Of a DNA stretch of 64,000 bases, positions 48,850 through 59,143 are shown piece after piece. The notes under the pieces were generated by a model. That model saw nothing but the letters and a program-made list of their open reading frames with translations. It had not been told where the DNA came from and searched no databases. Position 1 is the first letter of the stretch. Every line of letters starts with the position of its first letter. Source of the DNA: Symsagittifera roscoffensis (lineage: Eukaryota; Xenacoelomorpha; Acoela; Convolutidae); the NCBI RefSeq assembly GCF_963678635.1, contig NC_087068.1:36279436-36343435 (forward strand), given 5' to 3'. Made by a program: the position numbers and the translations under genes.

Positions 48850-49699
48850 TTAAATAAATTTTTGATTTTCGTACCTGTGAATATGGTCAATGGCTTTTGA
48901 AAGTTGGAGATATAGTTCAAATATGGAATAGAAAGTTTAAAAAATATTGCAAAAAATGATTAAGATTATTACAAAAGCTTCAAAGGTATCAAAAAGAAAT
49001 ATGAATAAAAGTTTAAATATTGTTAAAAAGTTTATGAAAATGTTGAGTATTATGTTGACTGATCGGTAGAAGAGCATTTAAGAAATGGCTTCTTGATCGA
49101 ATGTTTTTTGTTGTTTGGGGCAATTTTCAAGTGTGGTCGAATTATTTATTGGTTTTTTGATAAGTGGGTTGATTTTTGTGAAAAATTGTTGGGGGCGAAT
49201 TTTATGGTGTTCGGGAGGTCTTCTTTTACTTTATTTTTATTTGTCAAGTGATCTAGGGTATTTTTGAGATTTTTATACTTTAGGCTAGTTTAATATGGTC
49301 GTTCCTTTACCTTAGGCTAATTTAACATTTTTTTTGGGGGGTATTTGAGGTCTGAGTTGGGGAAATATTGTTGATCTTTGCGTTATTAGATAAGGGAGGG
49401 TTATGATATTATGGTGATATTTATTTTAGTTGTCAAGTTGGAATGGTTTGCTTATTTTTGACCTGGAGGTCGTAAAGTTATAGTTATAGATATGCCTGGA
49501 GTTTAATATCTTTCGTCTAATTGGTTTGTGTTAGAGTTATAGGAGGTGACGGATTGAATGAATCTTATTGGCTAATTTTGAACTAGAATCGCTGCGTGTT
49601 TGTCAGCATGTTATTTTGAAAAATGAAAGTTTAAAATGTTTCAGAGGTGCAAAGATTATTGATTGTAAAATTAAAGTTGTTTTTGAAATTCAACTTTCT
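48850..49699. other. Non-coding spacer between pol and the accessory ORFs
   Basis: No ORF. A 20-bp unit (TTCTTGTGGTAAAATTG) is repeated at the end of the integrase frame, about 49790-49830. TTAGGCTA(G/A)TTTAA occurs twice near 49283 and 49314. A splice acceptor for a subgenomic env-type RNA could lie here, but I cannot identify it. Confidence 0.4.
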
Positions 49700-51192
49700 T
49701 TAATATTTTAGATTGTGGGATGAATGTTTTGTAGTTTTTACGTGGTTGATTTCTAAGTCGTGATGACTCTCTATGTTCTGATTTCTCGTGGTAAAATTGT
49801 TCTTGTGGTAAAATTGTTCTTGTGGTAAAGTTTTTTCTATCATTTTTCTATTTTTCCTTTCTTTTTGGGTTATTTTTTGATCTAGCTTTTTTGTATTGTT
49901 TTGGGTTGTAGTTGGCTTTTTATTTTTTTGTTTTTCAAGGTGAAGGTCATTTTGTTCATTTCTTTCAATTTCCGTATGTGGGTGATTTTGAATAACTTTT
50001 AAACCTGTGAAAGAATATAATTGAGTTAGTTCGCGTAGTGCGTATTCTTTTGGGTAGTAAGGCAATAGATTGTTTCTATGTTGAACAATTTCTTTTTGGT
50101 CTGAATCGGTGATTTTATATGTTACGTCAGTGGGTTTGGCAATTATTTGGTATGGTCCTTTACGAAGGGGTTGTAATTTTTTAGAAATTCCTTTTTGAGT
50201 GTTAAAATTAGGTATTAAAACAAATGTTCCAATTTTCAAATCGGAGGCTGGTGTAAAGCGTGAATTTATTTGTTCATTAATGTTTTGCCTTTGTAACATT
50301 TTTTTTGTTACTTTTTGGTAAATTTCATTGTGTTTGTTATCTCTATTTAAAATCCATTCGGTGTGTGTACCGGAGGCTAGTTTAAGAATTTGTGGGTGAT
50401 GAAAATGATCTTCATCATGTGTGTGCAAAGGTAGGTTATAACAAATTGAGTCTTTATTCGGTTGACAATGACTTTGTGCATTTTTATGAGAGTTTGCTGT
50501 AAACATAATTGGTTTACGTGGCTTTTGATTAAAAACCATTTCATATGGTGACATTCCTAGAGTTGTCGTAATTTGTGAATTATATGCTAAGGGAAATAAT
50601 TTTACATCTGCTGACCATTCGGTGTATCTTGTATCATTTCCATTGATGATACATCTAAGATATTCTTGTAGTGAACGGTTCATACCTTCGACTAAGCCGT
50701 TTGTTCAAGGTGCATGAGATGTACGTGGTTTGTGTTTAATGTTATATAAATGACATAATGTGATGATTTCATTATTTATGAATTCTGTACCGTTGTATGT
50801 AACTAAAATTTCGGGTAATCCGAACTTGGCTATCCAGTGTTCATAAAGTGTTGTGTAAGCGTAATAAGCGTTACAATGTGGTACTGGGTTAAGTGCTACA
50901 TAATGTGTAAATGCGTCAACAATTACCATAATAAAGGAGTTTCCTTCAGATGATGGTGAAATTGGTCCTTTTGTATCGAATGAGATACGATGGTTAAAGT
51001 ATAAACTTTGTCCTTTAAAATCTTGTTTTTGTGCTATTTGTTTTTGATTTGGATAAGGTTTATTTAGCTGACATACTATACAATCATTGCATAGTACTTT
51101 TATCCAAATTGGTGCATTTGGGAAATAGAAATTTTGTATAAAATTTGAATATGTTTTCTCTGATCCAGAGTGTCCTTTAATGTTTTTGTGTA
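49700..51192 (-). pseudogene. Integrase, broken by substitution and stop
   Basis: An HHCC zinc-binding region (HIHKNIKGHSGSEKTY to CNDCIVCQ) lies near 51190-51080. The first catalytic Asp is in RISFDTKGP (50977). The second position reads VTYNGTEF, where TAC (50797-50795) stands for the expected Asp codon. An in-frame TGA (50707-50705) then splits HAP from TNGLVEGMNRSLQ, which carries the catalytic Glu. The following frame (50683-49700) holds a GPY/F tail module (LRKGPYQIIAKPTD, residues 173-186; HRNNLLPYYPKE) typical of Ty3/gypsy, and a long Lys/Gln/Asn-rich C-terminus. Integrase would join the cDNA to host DNA; this copy could not. Confidence 0.88.
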
Positions 51193-53039
51193 TGTGAAAT
51201 GTTAAAAGCTATGAGAATCATACTTAAAGGAAGACAGGGAACTGTAGATTCATTTAATTGGTATTCTAGAAGGTCTGTGTTTTCATTAATTGTTGTATTA
51301 TTAAATTTTCGAAAATATCGGAAGAGTGTTTTGTTTCCTAAAATTGTGGTATCTGCCTTTACGGGTTTAGTTTTGTATTTGTGCCATGATTTTAGTTGTC
51401 TAATTACTGGGTCAAGATTTTGATATTGTTTCAAGATATTAATTGTAATTTTATCTGTTGGGGGGAGAAAAATGTTTTCAATTTCTAATTTAGATAAAGG
51501 AATTGTGTCAAGTGGGTCATGGAGATCAAAAACTTGATTTATTGTGTATTTTAAATCATTTGTTTGTGGTCCTGATAAATTTATTTTATCAGTTAGATTT
51601 TCTTTTTCAATTAACGGAAAAAGGTCTTTTTTATGCGAGTGTTGTTTTACTCTTTTTTGTTGGGTGTTATTTTATCCATTGTGAGTATGGAATTGGTTTG
51701 AAAGTTGATGTTCCAAGTAGATCAACTTCGTAGTGGTTATTTTGGCAATCTAAGTAAAGTGGGAAGTGTTGTAGGTTATTTATCTGTGATTGTTCAAGTC
51801 AGTTTTTACTGCATATTTGCATTCTAGTCGCGGTGATGTTTCGTTTTCTGCAAGGTAAAATTTTATATTCTTGGGTATTTCAACTGTAGTTTTTCGTGTA
51901 AGTAATTCAGGTGGTGTATTTCGACTTAATGTATCTGGTAATGCAAGATTCTTTCCTGCTGTCCAAACGATATGTAAGTTTGGAAATTTCATTAGAATTA
52001 ATTGAAATCTATAAACTCGGTGATTTGGGTTTGACTTTTGTGTAAAGAGAAAAATGATTGGTTTGTGATCTGTGAAGAATAGAACTGTTGGATGTTTTGA
52101 TCCAAGTATGTTTTGATCCATGTTTGTGAAATGTTAAAAGCTATGAGAATCATACTTAAAGGAAGACAGGGAACTGTAGATTCATTTAATTGGTATTCTA
52201 GAAGGTCTGTGTTTTCATTAATTGTTGTATTATTAAATTTTCGAAAATATCGGAGGAGTGTTTTGTTTCCTAAAATTGTGGTATCTGCCTTTACGGGTTT
52301 AGTTTTGTATTTGTGCCATGATTTTAGTTGTCTAATTACTGGGTCAAGATTTTGATATTGTTTCAAGATATTAATTGTAATTTTATCTGTTGGGGGGAGA
52401 AAAATGTTTTCAATTTCTAATTTAGATAAAGGAATTGTGTCAAGTGGGTCATGGAGATCAAAAACTTGATTTATTGTGTATTTTAAATCATTTGTTTGTG
52501 GTCCTGATAAATTTATTTTATCAGTTAGATTTTCTTTTTCAATTAACGGAAAAAGGTCTTTTTTATGCGAGTGTTGTTTTACTCTTTTTTGTTGGGTGTT
52601 ATTTTATCCATTGTGAGTATGGAATTGGTTTGAAAGTTGATGTTCCAAGTAGATCAACTTCGTAGTGGTTATTTTGGCAATCTAAGTAAAGTGGGAAGTG
52701 TTGTAGGTTATTTATCTGTGATTGTTCAAGTCAGTTTTTACTGCATATTTGCATTCTAGTCGCGGTGATGTTTCGTTTTCTGCAAGGTAAAATTTTATAT
52801 TCTTGGGTATTTCAACTGTAGTTTTTCGTGTAAGTAATTCAGGTGGTTTTTTTTCGACTTAATGTATCTGGTAATGCAAGATTCTTTCCTGCTGTCCAAA
52901 CGATATGTAAGTTTGGAAATTTCATTAGAATTAATTGAAATCTATAAACTCGGTGATTTGGGTTTGACTTTTGTGTAAAGAGAAAAATGATTGGTTTGTG
53001 ATCTGTGAATAGAACTGTTGGATGTTTTGATCCAAGTAT
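51193..53039 (-). repeat. 0.92-kb tandem duplication inside pol
   Basis: 51193-52109 and 52125-53039 are near-identical (offset 932 bp), differing at a handful of sites, such as GTGTATTTCGAC against GTTTTTTTTCGAC. The unit spans the RNase H end and the linker toward integrase. It makes pol discontinuous in this copy. Both copies share older frameshifts, so those came first. Confidence 0.92.
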
Positions 53040-55982
53040 CAGAAATTCATATTCTGTAAGTGTATAAAGTAAAGCTGTACATTCTCTCATTAAAGTTGAG
53101 AGTCGTAGCTCTGCTTGAGTGAATAATTGAGAATTTGCTGATATAAGGTTCATTTTATTTGTACCATTGTGTGATTGTAATAATGCTGCGCCGATGCCAA
53201 AATTTGAAGCATCGCACATTGCATAGAATGGTTGATTTGGATCTGGAATTGTATTTGAAATTTGTTCAGTTAGAAGTTTTTTAATTTCTTCAAATCGTGT
53301 TTGATGTTCTGTATTCCATTCAAAATTATTTTGTTGTCTGAGGATATTATAGAATGGTCTTAAATATAATTGCATTTTATAAACGTATTTGCTTAAAAAA
53401 TTCAACATTCCAAGGAATTCTTGGATTTTCTTTTTGTTTGTTGGTGGTTGAAGTTTTTGAATAGCATCAATGCGTGATTTTAATGGAGTTATTGTCTTGC
53501 TTTCTATATTATGTCCTAAAAATGTAACTCGTGTTAAAAAGAAGTGTGACTTATCGGGGGCGGCCTTCAGATTTTCGTTCTGAAGTATTTTGTGATAGTG
53601 TTCTAAAACTGTAAACATTTCTTCTTTTGTCTGTGATTGCATAAAAACATCGTCTAAATAGGTGATTGCGTTTTTCTTGAGTATTAGTGGTCTAAAAATT
53701 TTGCTCATAAAAGCTGAAATTGCTGCTGGTCCTATGGATATTCCATAGAATAGGCGATTGAATTCATATTGTTGATTTCCAATAACAAATTGTGTTAAAC
53801 GTCGTGATTGTTCATCTAGTGGCATTTGATTGTATGCACTATTCATAACTGCGGTTGTAAAGTATTTTCCGATTATTTTTGTTAAAATAACTTGTATTGG
53901 TTCAATAGGCCAATTGCAGTTTGATTCGTCTATTAGTGAATTAAGATATCTAGCGTCTAAAACTATTTTTAATGATTCTCCTTTTGCTAAGATGATAACA
54001 GGGTTAATAAATGTGTTACCTGTTGGTTGTTCTTCTTTGTTTACCGGTGAGATAATTTTGTATTGTTCTAAAATATCGAGTAATCTGTTCACTTTATCGT
54101 GTAAATGAATTGGTACTTTACTTGCTCTTTGTTTTTTGAAAACTGCGTCAGGTTTTAACGGGAGATGTAGTGATGAACTGATTTTGCCAAAATCAAATTT
54201 GGATGTTGCCTGCTTGGCTAACTTGTCAAATTCGTCTTGTGTTATTTGTGAATGTTGGAAGTTAAACATTGTTAAAAATTTCTGTTGATCCTCTGTATAG
54301 TTATTTATGTTGAATGTAGGTTTGAAATATGGGGTTTTTGTGAAATAATCTGTATTTCTTTTTTCATTACTTGTTATATTATTTATGGATAGTTCTTCGT
54401 TAAGGATTGTGGATTGACAAATATCTAAAAATTGTAGTATATTATTTACGCGGTATGCTTTTTCATGCATTGGTGATATTGTAGCGTTGGTTTCGCAATA
54501 TCCTAAAAGTCCTAAGGGTAATGTTACTTGATACGGTGTATTGTTATATACATGTAACAAAATGATGTCTGAATTCGTATTTTTCAAATATTTTATGGAT
54601 GAAATTGTGATTTTGAAAAATTTATGGATAGGTTTGAATTCAAAGTCTGACATACAGAGTTGTTGTTTATTTTGATTTTTATCATATTGGTGAACTTGTT
54701 TTATTGAAAAGTTATTTATGTTTCCTGATAGTGGTTTTGGGTGTTTTCGTTGTTGGTTATAAATTGGATAAAATTTTGAAAAGAATGGTGGTTGTTTATT
54801 TAATCTTTGAAAAAATGTTAGGGCTGTATTTTTGGTTTTTGTGTACTTATCTTTGATTAGTATTTTACTGTTCAAGATGTTGATTGTTGGTATATATTTC
54901 GAGATAAATGGTATGCCAATGATATTGAGTTTAATATCAGTGATATGAAATATTTGCTTAAATGGCTTGTTTAAAATTTTATTTTGCTCCATTGTTCTTG
55001 TGGGGAGAAAAAATAATTGAACTTTTCCATAGTTTACTAATGTTGATCCTTGTGCTGTTGCTAGTTTACTGGAGGTTGCAAGAGGCGTTAATTTTGGGTG
55101 TAATGTTTTGATTTCATTCCATGTGGGAATGTTAATTATGTTTGATTCTGCTCCTGAATCAATTAAAAAATCAATTTCAAGATCTGGTGGTTGAAATTCT
55201 TTGTTTCTTGGACTTTCTAAAAGAAATGGTATTGTCCAAATTTTTTCTTTGGGTTGTTCTTTTTGTAAATTTTGGTAGATGTGATGTGTATTCAAGCATT
55301 TTGTTTTGTCATTTTCATTGGGTTTATTTACAGTGTTAATTTCGTTAGTTTCTTGTGCCATTTGTGTAGTATGGATGGGTTCAATATAATAATTGTGAAG
55401 GAGTTCCAATTGATTTTCATGTATATGTGATGAAAAAGGTTGTTCATATATAATAGGTTCGTAGTCATTTTCGACTGCTATCATATTGATGGAGATAGTG
55501 TTTTCTGTTTCACTTTCTAAATCTGATGATCCACAGTTTATTTGATTTAGTTGTAGCTCGTTATTTACTGTGTCGTCAATACCTGGGGGGTCTGATGTTG
55601 TTTCTTCATTTGATTGTACTTGATTAATATGTCTTTGATGTTTGGGTGTACTACTTCTGTAGCGATGTTTTGAATTATTATAATGGTTATTATTTCTATG
55701 TGGTGATTGAGAATAATTTCTATATCGATTATTATAACTTGAATGTCGATTTTGTGAATTGTTTTGTGATCTGTTTTGATAATTGTCGTTTGATCTGTGA
55801 TAGTTTGATCTGTTATATGAATTATTTCTTGATCGATTGTTTGGGTAATTCTGATTTCGGTTGTTCGAATAACTTCTATTTCGATTATTTGAATAGTTTC
55901 TATTTCTATTATATGATGAGTTTTGTGATTGATTGTTTGGATAGTATGATATGTATATGGTTTTTGCACTCCTTGTCCGCAA
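52839..55982 (-). CDS. pol: Pro-Pol: protease, reverse transcriptase, RNase H (1047 codons)
   Basis: The frame opens at 55982 without an ATG and overlaps the gag end by 74 nt in another frame, so expression by frameshifting is likely. Residues 1-110 are Asn/Arg/Tyr-rich. Aspartic protease: LIDSGAESNII (about 273-283), with an IIGIPF flap-end strip near 354. RT: about 600-870, with YLDD at 775-778 and FLGHNI near 821. RNase H: DASNFGIGAAL (924), RECTALLYTL (967), FTDHKPIIFL (992). The usual motif A aspartate is replaced: the codon at 53849-53847 is GTT (Val) in FTTAVMNSAYNQMPL, one base from GAT. The frame ends early at 52839 because a T-run near 52847-52854 shifts it; the duplicated copy at 51.9 kb keeps the un-shifted reading TLSRNTPPELL. 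Confidence 0.9.
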   Translation of the reverse strand: MRTRSAKTIYISYYPNNQSQNSSYNRNRNYSNNRNRSYSNNRNQNYPNNRSRNNSYNRSNYHRSNDNYQNRSQNNSQNRHSSYNNRYRNYSQSPHRNNNHYNNSKHRYRSSTPKHQRHINQVQSNEETTSDPPGIDDTVNNELQLNQINCGSSDLESETENTISINMIAVENDYEPIIYEQPFSSHIHENQLELLHNYYIEPIHTTQMAQETNEINTVNKPNENDKTKCLNTHHIYQNLQKEQPKEKIWTIPFLLESPRNKEFQPPDLEIDFLIDSGAESNIINIPTWNEIKTLHPKLTPLATSSKLATAQGSTLVNYGKVQLFFLPTRTMEQNKILNKPFKQIFHITDIKLNIIGIPFISKYIPTINILNSKILIKDKYTKTKNTALTFFQRLNKQPPFFSKFYPIYNQQRKHPKPLSGNINNFSIKQVHQYDKNQNKQQLCMSDFEFKPIHKFFKITISSIKYLKNTNSDIILLHVYNNTPYQVTLPLGLLGYCETNATISPMHEKAYRVNNILQFLDICQSTILNEELSINNITSNEKRNTDYFTKTPYFKPTFNINNYTEDQQKFLTMFNFQHSQITQDEFDKLAKQATSKFDFGKISSSLHLPLKPDAVFKKQRASKVPIHLHDKVNRLLDILEQYKIISPVNKEEQPTGNTFINPVIILAKGESLKIVLDARYLNSLIDESNCNWPIEPIQVILTKIIGKYFTTAVMNSAYNQMPLDEQSRRLTQFVIGNQQYEFNRLFYGISIGPAAISAFMSKIFRPLILKKNAITYLDDVFMQSQTKEEMFTVLEHYHKILQNENLKAAPDKSHFFLTRVTFLGHNIESKTITPLKSRIDAIQKLQPPTNKKKIQEFLGMLNFLSKYVYKMQLYLRPFYNILRQQNNFEWNTEHQTRFEEIKKLLTEQISNTIPDPNQPFYAMCDASNFGIGAALLQSHNGTNKMNLISANSQLFTQAELRLSTLMRECTALLYTLTEYEFLILGSKHPTVLFTDHKPIIFLFTQKSNPNHRVYRFQLILMKFPNLHIVWTAGKNLALPDTLSRKKTT

Positions 55983-57453
55983 TATTCTTGAGTATATGGT
56001 GCAAATATATCTGGTTGTAAGTAATCATCATCAGAGGATAAGTAATCCGTATGATGAGGTGCTTTTTATTTTTATTTTGTTGAAAGAATGGGTAATTTTC
56101 ACTACGATCCTGTGGAGGATGTGAATTAGTTTGAAAATTTACTGAGTTGGTTGTTGTCATTGGGTTATCCCAATATCGAGATCTTACATGATTATTATTA
56201 GTTTTTCGTGGGGGATAGTTTGTTTTTGATGAATGTGCGTAATTATAATTGTGTTCTGCAAAAGTGTTTCTTGTGAACGTTCTTCGTGTTTTTGACGGTA
56301 TTGTCATAGGTCTATATGTTTGATAATCCATATGTGAATATTTTGGAGCAACCAAAGGTTTAACGGTTGATTGTAAGGTTACTTGTGCTAGTGAAGTGTT
56401 TGTATTTTTTGGTGTTGTTAAATTTGGGCGTATCGGTGAAATACTTTGTTGTGTAGTTGTTGTTGTTTGGACGATTTCTTCATTTATGAAGTGTGATGGT
56501 GTTTGAATATCTTGTTGTGTAAGATTCCTAGTTCCATTAAGGTTTTCATTGTGTATGACGGTTGAATTTAAACTGTTATTTCGCGTATCAGGTAAAAATG
56601 TATTGTAGTTTAATGGTGTTGCATCAATGGTTAATGGTACTACTCTTACATAATCTCTTTGATAAGATATTGTACTTATTGCTTGACTTGAGATTGATTG
56701 TGAGATGTTTATAAATGCATGATGAGACCATTCAGGGTCCCAAACGTAGTCTGACTGTTCTGTGATGGCGGTATCATCGTTTGAATTTTGAGGTCTGAAA
56801 TTTTTTCTTGCTTGTGAAATTAAATCTATATTATGTGTGAAATAATCTATTGTAAACCATGCCAAAATTTTTTGTAAGTCATGTTTTGTATGTTGTGAAA
56901 CTTCGTCTTTAGTGAAATTTTCTTTAATTATATGTAGGAAAGTTGAAAATAGTGTGATTTCATGTCGTACTTTTGTATGTTTGCATGTCTCAGTTGGTGA
57001 GATATTTGGAATTTCTGTTTTTTCCAATATTGAAATATAACTATATATTATTGCAAAAACTTCGTTAGTAAATATGGAGTTTGCTCTTTGTGACTTATGA
57101 TATTGTACGCTTTTAATATATTCTAAGAATACTTTTGAAAATTCTAAGTCAAGATCGTCTGTTTGAATTACATATTTGCGGTGATTCGGATTTGGTGTGC
57201 TGAATTCTATGGTGTAGATTCCGTATTGTTGTGTTAAATTACATATATCTTTCAGATAATGTGCTATAATTTGTCTTTTAGTTTTTACATCTGGGAAATC
57301 TGCTTTGCATGGGCTGGTTCCGGGTTCAAACAAATTTAGGAGTAGATTCTTGCAAAAGTCATGCTGTCCTCTATTATCGGGTGCATCTACGAGGAAGGGG
57401 TAAATGTCGTCGTCATCTGGACTATCGTCACTTTGAGTGTGGCTGTGGCTCAT
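55909..57453 (-). CDS. gag: Gag-like structural polyprotein (514 aa)
   Basis: The first ATG is at 57453 (MSHSHTQSDDSPDDDD); a TTG-initiated extension to 57465 is possible. The acidic N-terminus is followed by a helical-looking region to about residue 230, a Thr/Gln/Asn-rich linker, and an Arg/Asn/Tyr-rich tail. No CCHC zinc knuckle is present; nucleic-acid binding probably falls to the basic N/R/Y tail that continues at the start of pol. Near 56060-56080 an A-rich run precedes a switch to low-quality sequence, while the neighbouring frame there reads better (YLSSDDDYLQPDIF). The Gag end is therefore probably disturbed by a frameshift. By position and composition this is Gag; sequence similarity alone would not prove it. 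Confidence 0.7.
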   Translation of the reverse strand: MSHSHTQSDDSPDDDDIYPFLVDAPDNRGQHDFCKNLLLNLFEPGTSPCKADFPDVKTKRQIIAHYLKDICNLTQQYGIYTIEFSTPNPNHRKYVIQTDDLDLEFSKVFLEYIKSVQYHKSQRANSIFTNEVFAIIYSYISILEKTEIPNISPTETCKHTKVRHEITLFSTFLHIIKENFTKDEVSQHTKHDLQKILAWFTIDYFTHNIDLISQARKNFRPQNSNDDTAITEQSDYVWDPEWSHHAFINISQSISSQAISTISYQRDYVRVVPLTIDATPLNYNTFLPDTRNNSLNSTVIHNENLNGTRNLTQQDIQTPSHFINEEIVQTTTTTQQSISPIRPNLTTPKNTNTSLAQVTLQSTVKPLVAPKYSHMDYQTYRPMTIPSKTRRTFTRNTFAEHNYNYAHSSKTNYPPRKTNNNHVRSRYWDNPMTTTNSVNFQTNSHPPQDRSENYPFFQQNKNKKHLIIRITYPLMMITYNQIYLHHILKNIADKECKNHIHIILSKQSITKLII

Positions 57454-57895
57454 TTTTTTGTTCAATGACTGTTAATATATAACTATCGATGTGTCGAATT
57501 GGTTGATTCCAATTATACAAGTGTACTGGTTTGTGTTTATATTGCTTTTTTATTCTTCTTTTTTCTTTTTTTGATGAATTTGAAGTTGTTTCTGAGTCGG
57601 AAAAATATAATTGATCGTGAATGGGACAATTTTTATCAATTGATTCTTTTAATTTAAAGAGTTCATCTAAATTGCTGGCTTCTGATTCTGAAAATGCGTT
57701 TCTATTTTTTGAAAATTTTTTTCGTTTGATTTGTCTTTGTTTGTTTATGATTTTTCTTTTTATTGTTAGTCGTTTTGTTCTAATATATCCAACTGTTTGT
57801 GTATGAGGTGTGATTACAAGATCGTATTTTTTGTTATCTATTTCACAGTTGTGTAAAACGATTGTTTGTTTATTTCCTAGATTTTGGAATGACAT
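57428..57895 (-). CDS. ORF0: small basic protein before gag (155 aa)
   Basis: ATG at 57895. The product begins MSFQNLGNKQTIVLHN and has a strongly Lys/Arg-rich centre (residues about 43-65), then a Ser/Glu-rich stretch and a second basic run near 110-120. The stop overlaps the likely gag ATG (57453) by 26 nt in another frame. A basic patch of this kind could bind nucleic acid or act as a nuclear signal, but that is inference. I know no named counterpart. It could also be an N-terminal part of Gag reached by frameshift. Confidence 0.6.
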   Translation of the reverse strand: MSFQNLGNKQTIVLHNCEIDNKKYDLVITPHTQTVGYIRTKRLTIKRKIINKQRQIKRKKFSKNRNAFSESEASNLDELFKLKESIDKNCPIHDQLYFSDSETTSNSSKKEKRRIKKQYKHKPVHLYNWNQPIRHIDSYILTVIEQKNEPQPHSK

Positions 57896-59143
57896 AAGGT
57901 TTAGGATGAGGGATGCAAAAAGTTGTTAGATGATTTCTACTTTCTTAAACTGTTAGTCTTTACAATTTTTTGGTTAGCCTAACCTGGGTCTTTTTGTTCA
58001 GGGTTGGAGAGAAAAGTATATCGATTCCGAAGAACGATTTTTTACTTTCTCGTGGCTAATATAAGCTAAGGTGTTAACTTACTTAATCTTACTTAGGGGT
58101 AGTGATTGTGTTCAAGGGTTGGAGAATAGTAAATCGATCCACAAGATTCAGGTATAATTAGAACGCGAGTAGTTCGTTAGATACTATTTTAAACTTACTA
58201 AGTCTAAGATTTATCCTGGGTCTGGTAAGAGGAGGGTTCAAGTGTAGGGTGAATAACCGAAGTTCTTCACTGTTTATCCTAATTTGAATGGTTAGTTTTG
58301 TTGAAAAATTTCTATTAGTCTTGGGTTTTTTGGAAGGGTTGGATAGTGAATCGACGTTTGAGGTCGTTAGACACTTGCTAAGTGGGTGGGGGAGAACAAA
58401 ATTGTTCTTTTTGATCCAAGGATAGGCCTTGATGATCAAGTTTTAATTTTAGTGAAATAGAAAATTAATTTAGATCCAAGGATAAGCCTTGATGATCTGA
58501 TTTTAAAATTAAGTGAATTTAAGTTTAAATTAGTTTAAATTTGTTTAAGAAAAAGATTTAGTTTTTTAATGATATTAGTCAGCTTATGATTGCTGTTATG
58601 TTTAGGTGATGAAGCTGGGACAACTGATGATTTTATGATTACTAACAATTTATTGTCATGCTACTAATTTTTGTTTTGATTTTCAATAAATATTTTCCAA
58701 ACATGTTTTATATAATACTGCAGAATTTAGGAAAACGATCTGAGATCTTTTTATCAATCGTTATTGTATATTAATAATTTTGTTTAGCGCCTGAAATGAT
58801 CATAAATATTGACTTCAAGATTTTATGTTTGCAAATGAAAATCTAAATTCATTGCTAAAAAAATTCTAAATATAAAAGTTTGTGTTGGCTTTTGCCGTAC
58901 TAGCATATAACTATATGGTAAGTTTCTACTTTGTCGTATGTCGTCTCTGGTTCGATGTCTTCTTACGATTCCGGGTAGTTCTGTTATCGTTCGGAATATT
59001 GGCTCTGATCTATTGAGTCGTAGAGACATTTCGATTAAATTATCGTCGTATAACATTTTGAAAATGTTTTGTCTAATTTCTAATCTATTTTTGGTTAATT
59101 CTAAGCTATTAAGGTCTTGTTCGAGACTTATGGTCGCACCAGT
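57896..59143 (-). other. Leader of the retroelement with short repeats
   Basis: There is no ORF of substance. On the plus strand a two-copy tandem repeat occurs at about 58408-58520 (GATCCAAGGATA(G/A)GCCTTGA). Three degenerate copies of GGGTTGGAGA with a nearby ATCGAT/ATCGAC occur near 58000, 58113 and 58334. Such leaders may carry packaging or translation signals, but nothing here proves it. Confidence 0.5.
59122..59141 (-). other. Primer-binding site candidate
   Basis: Two bases after the 5' LTR the minus strand reads TGGTGCGACCATAAG. TGG two bases past the LTR is where a tRNA 3' CCA would pair. I could not name the tRNA. Confidence 0.6.

Noticed and set aside
50705..50707. TGA in integrase as a recoded (readthrough or selenocysteine) codon
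   Set aside because: The adjacent catalytic substitution and nearby frameshifts make simple decay more likely; no recoding structure was seen.
51199..52665. Plus-strand ORFs of 74-80 codons appearing twice
   Set aside because: They are antisense to pol and doubled only because of the tandem duplication.
55565..55969. 134-codon Ile/Thr/His-rich minus-strand ORF
   Set aside because: It is the shadow frame of the Asn/Arg/Tyr-rich start of pol.
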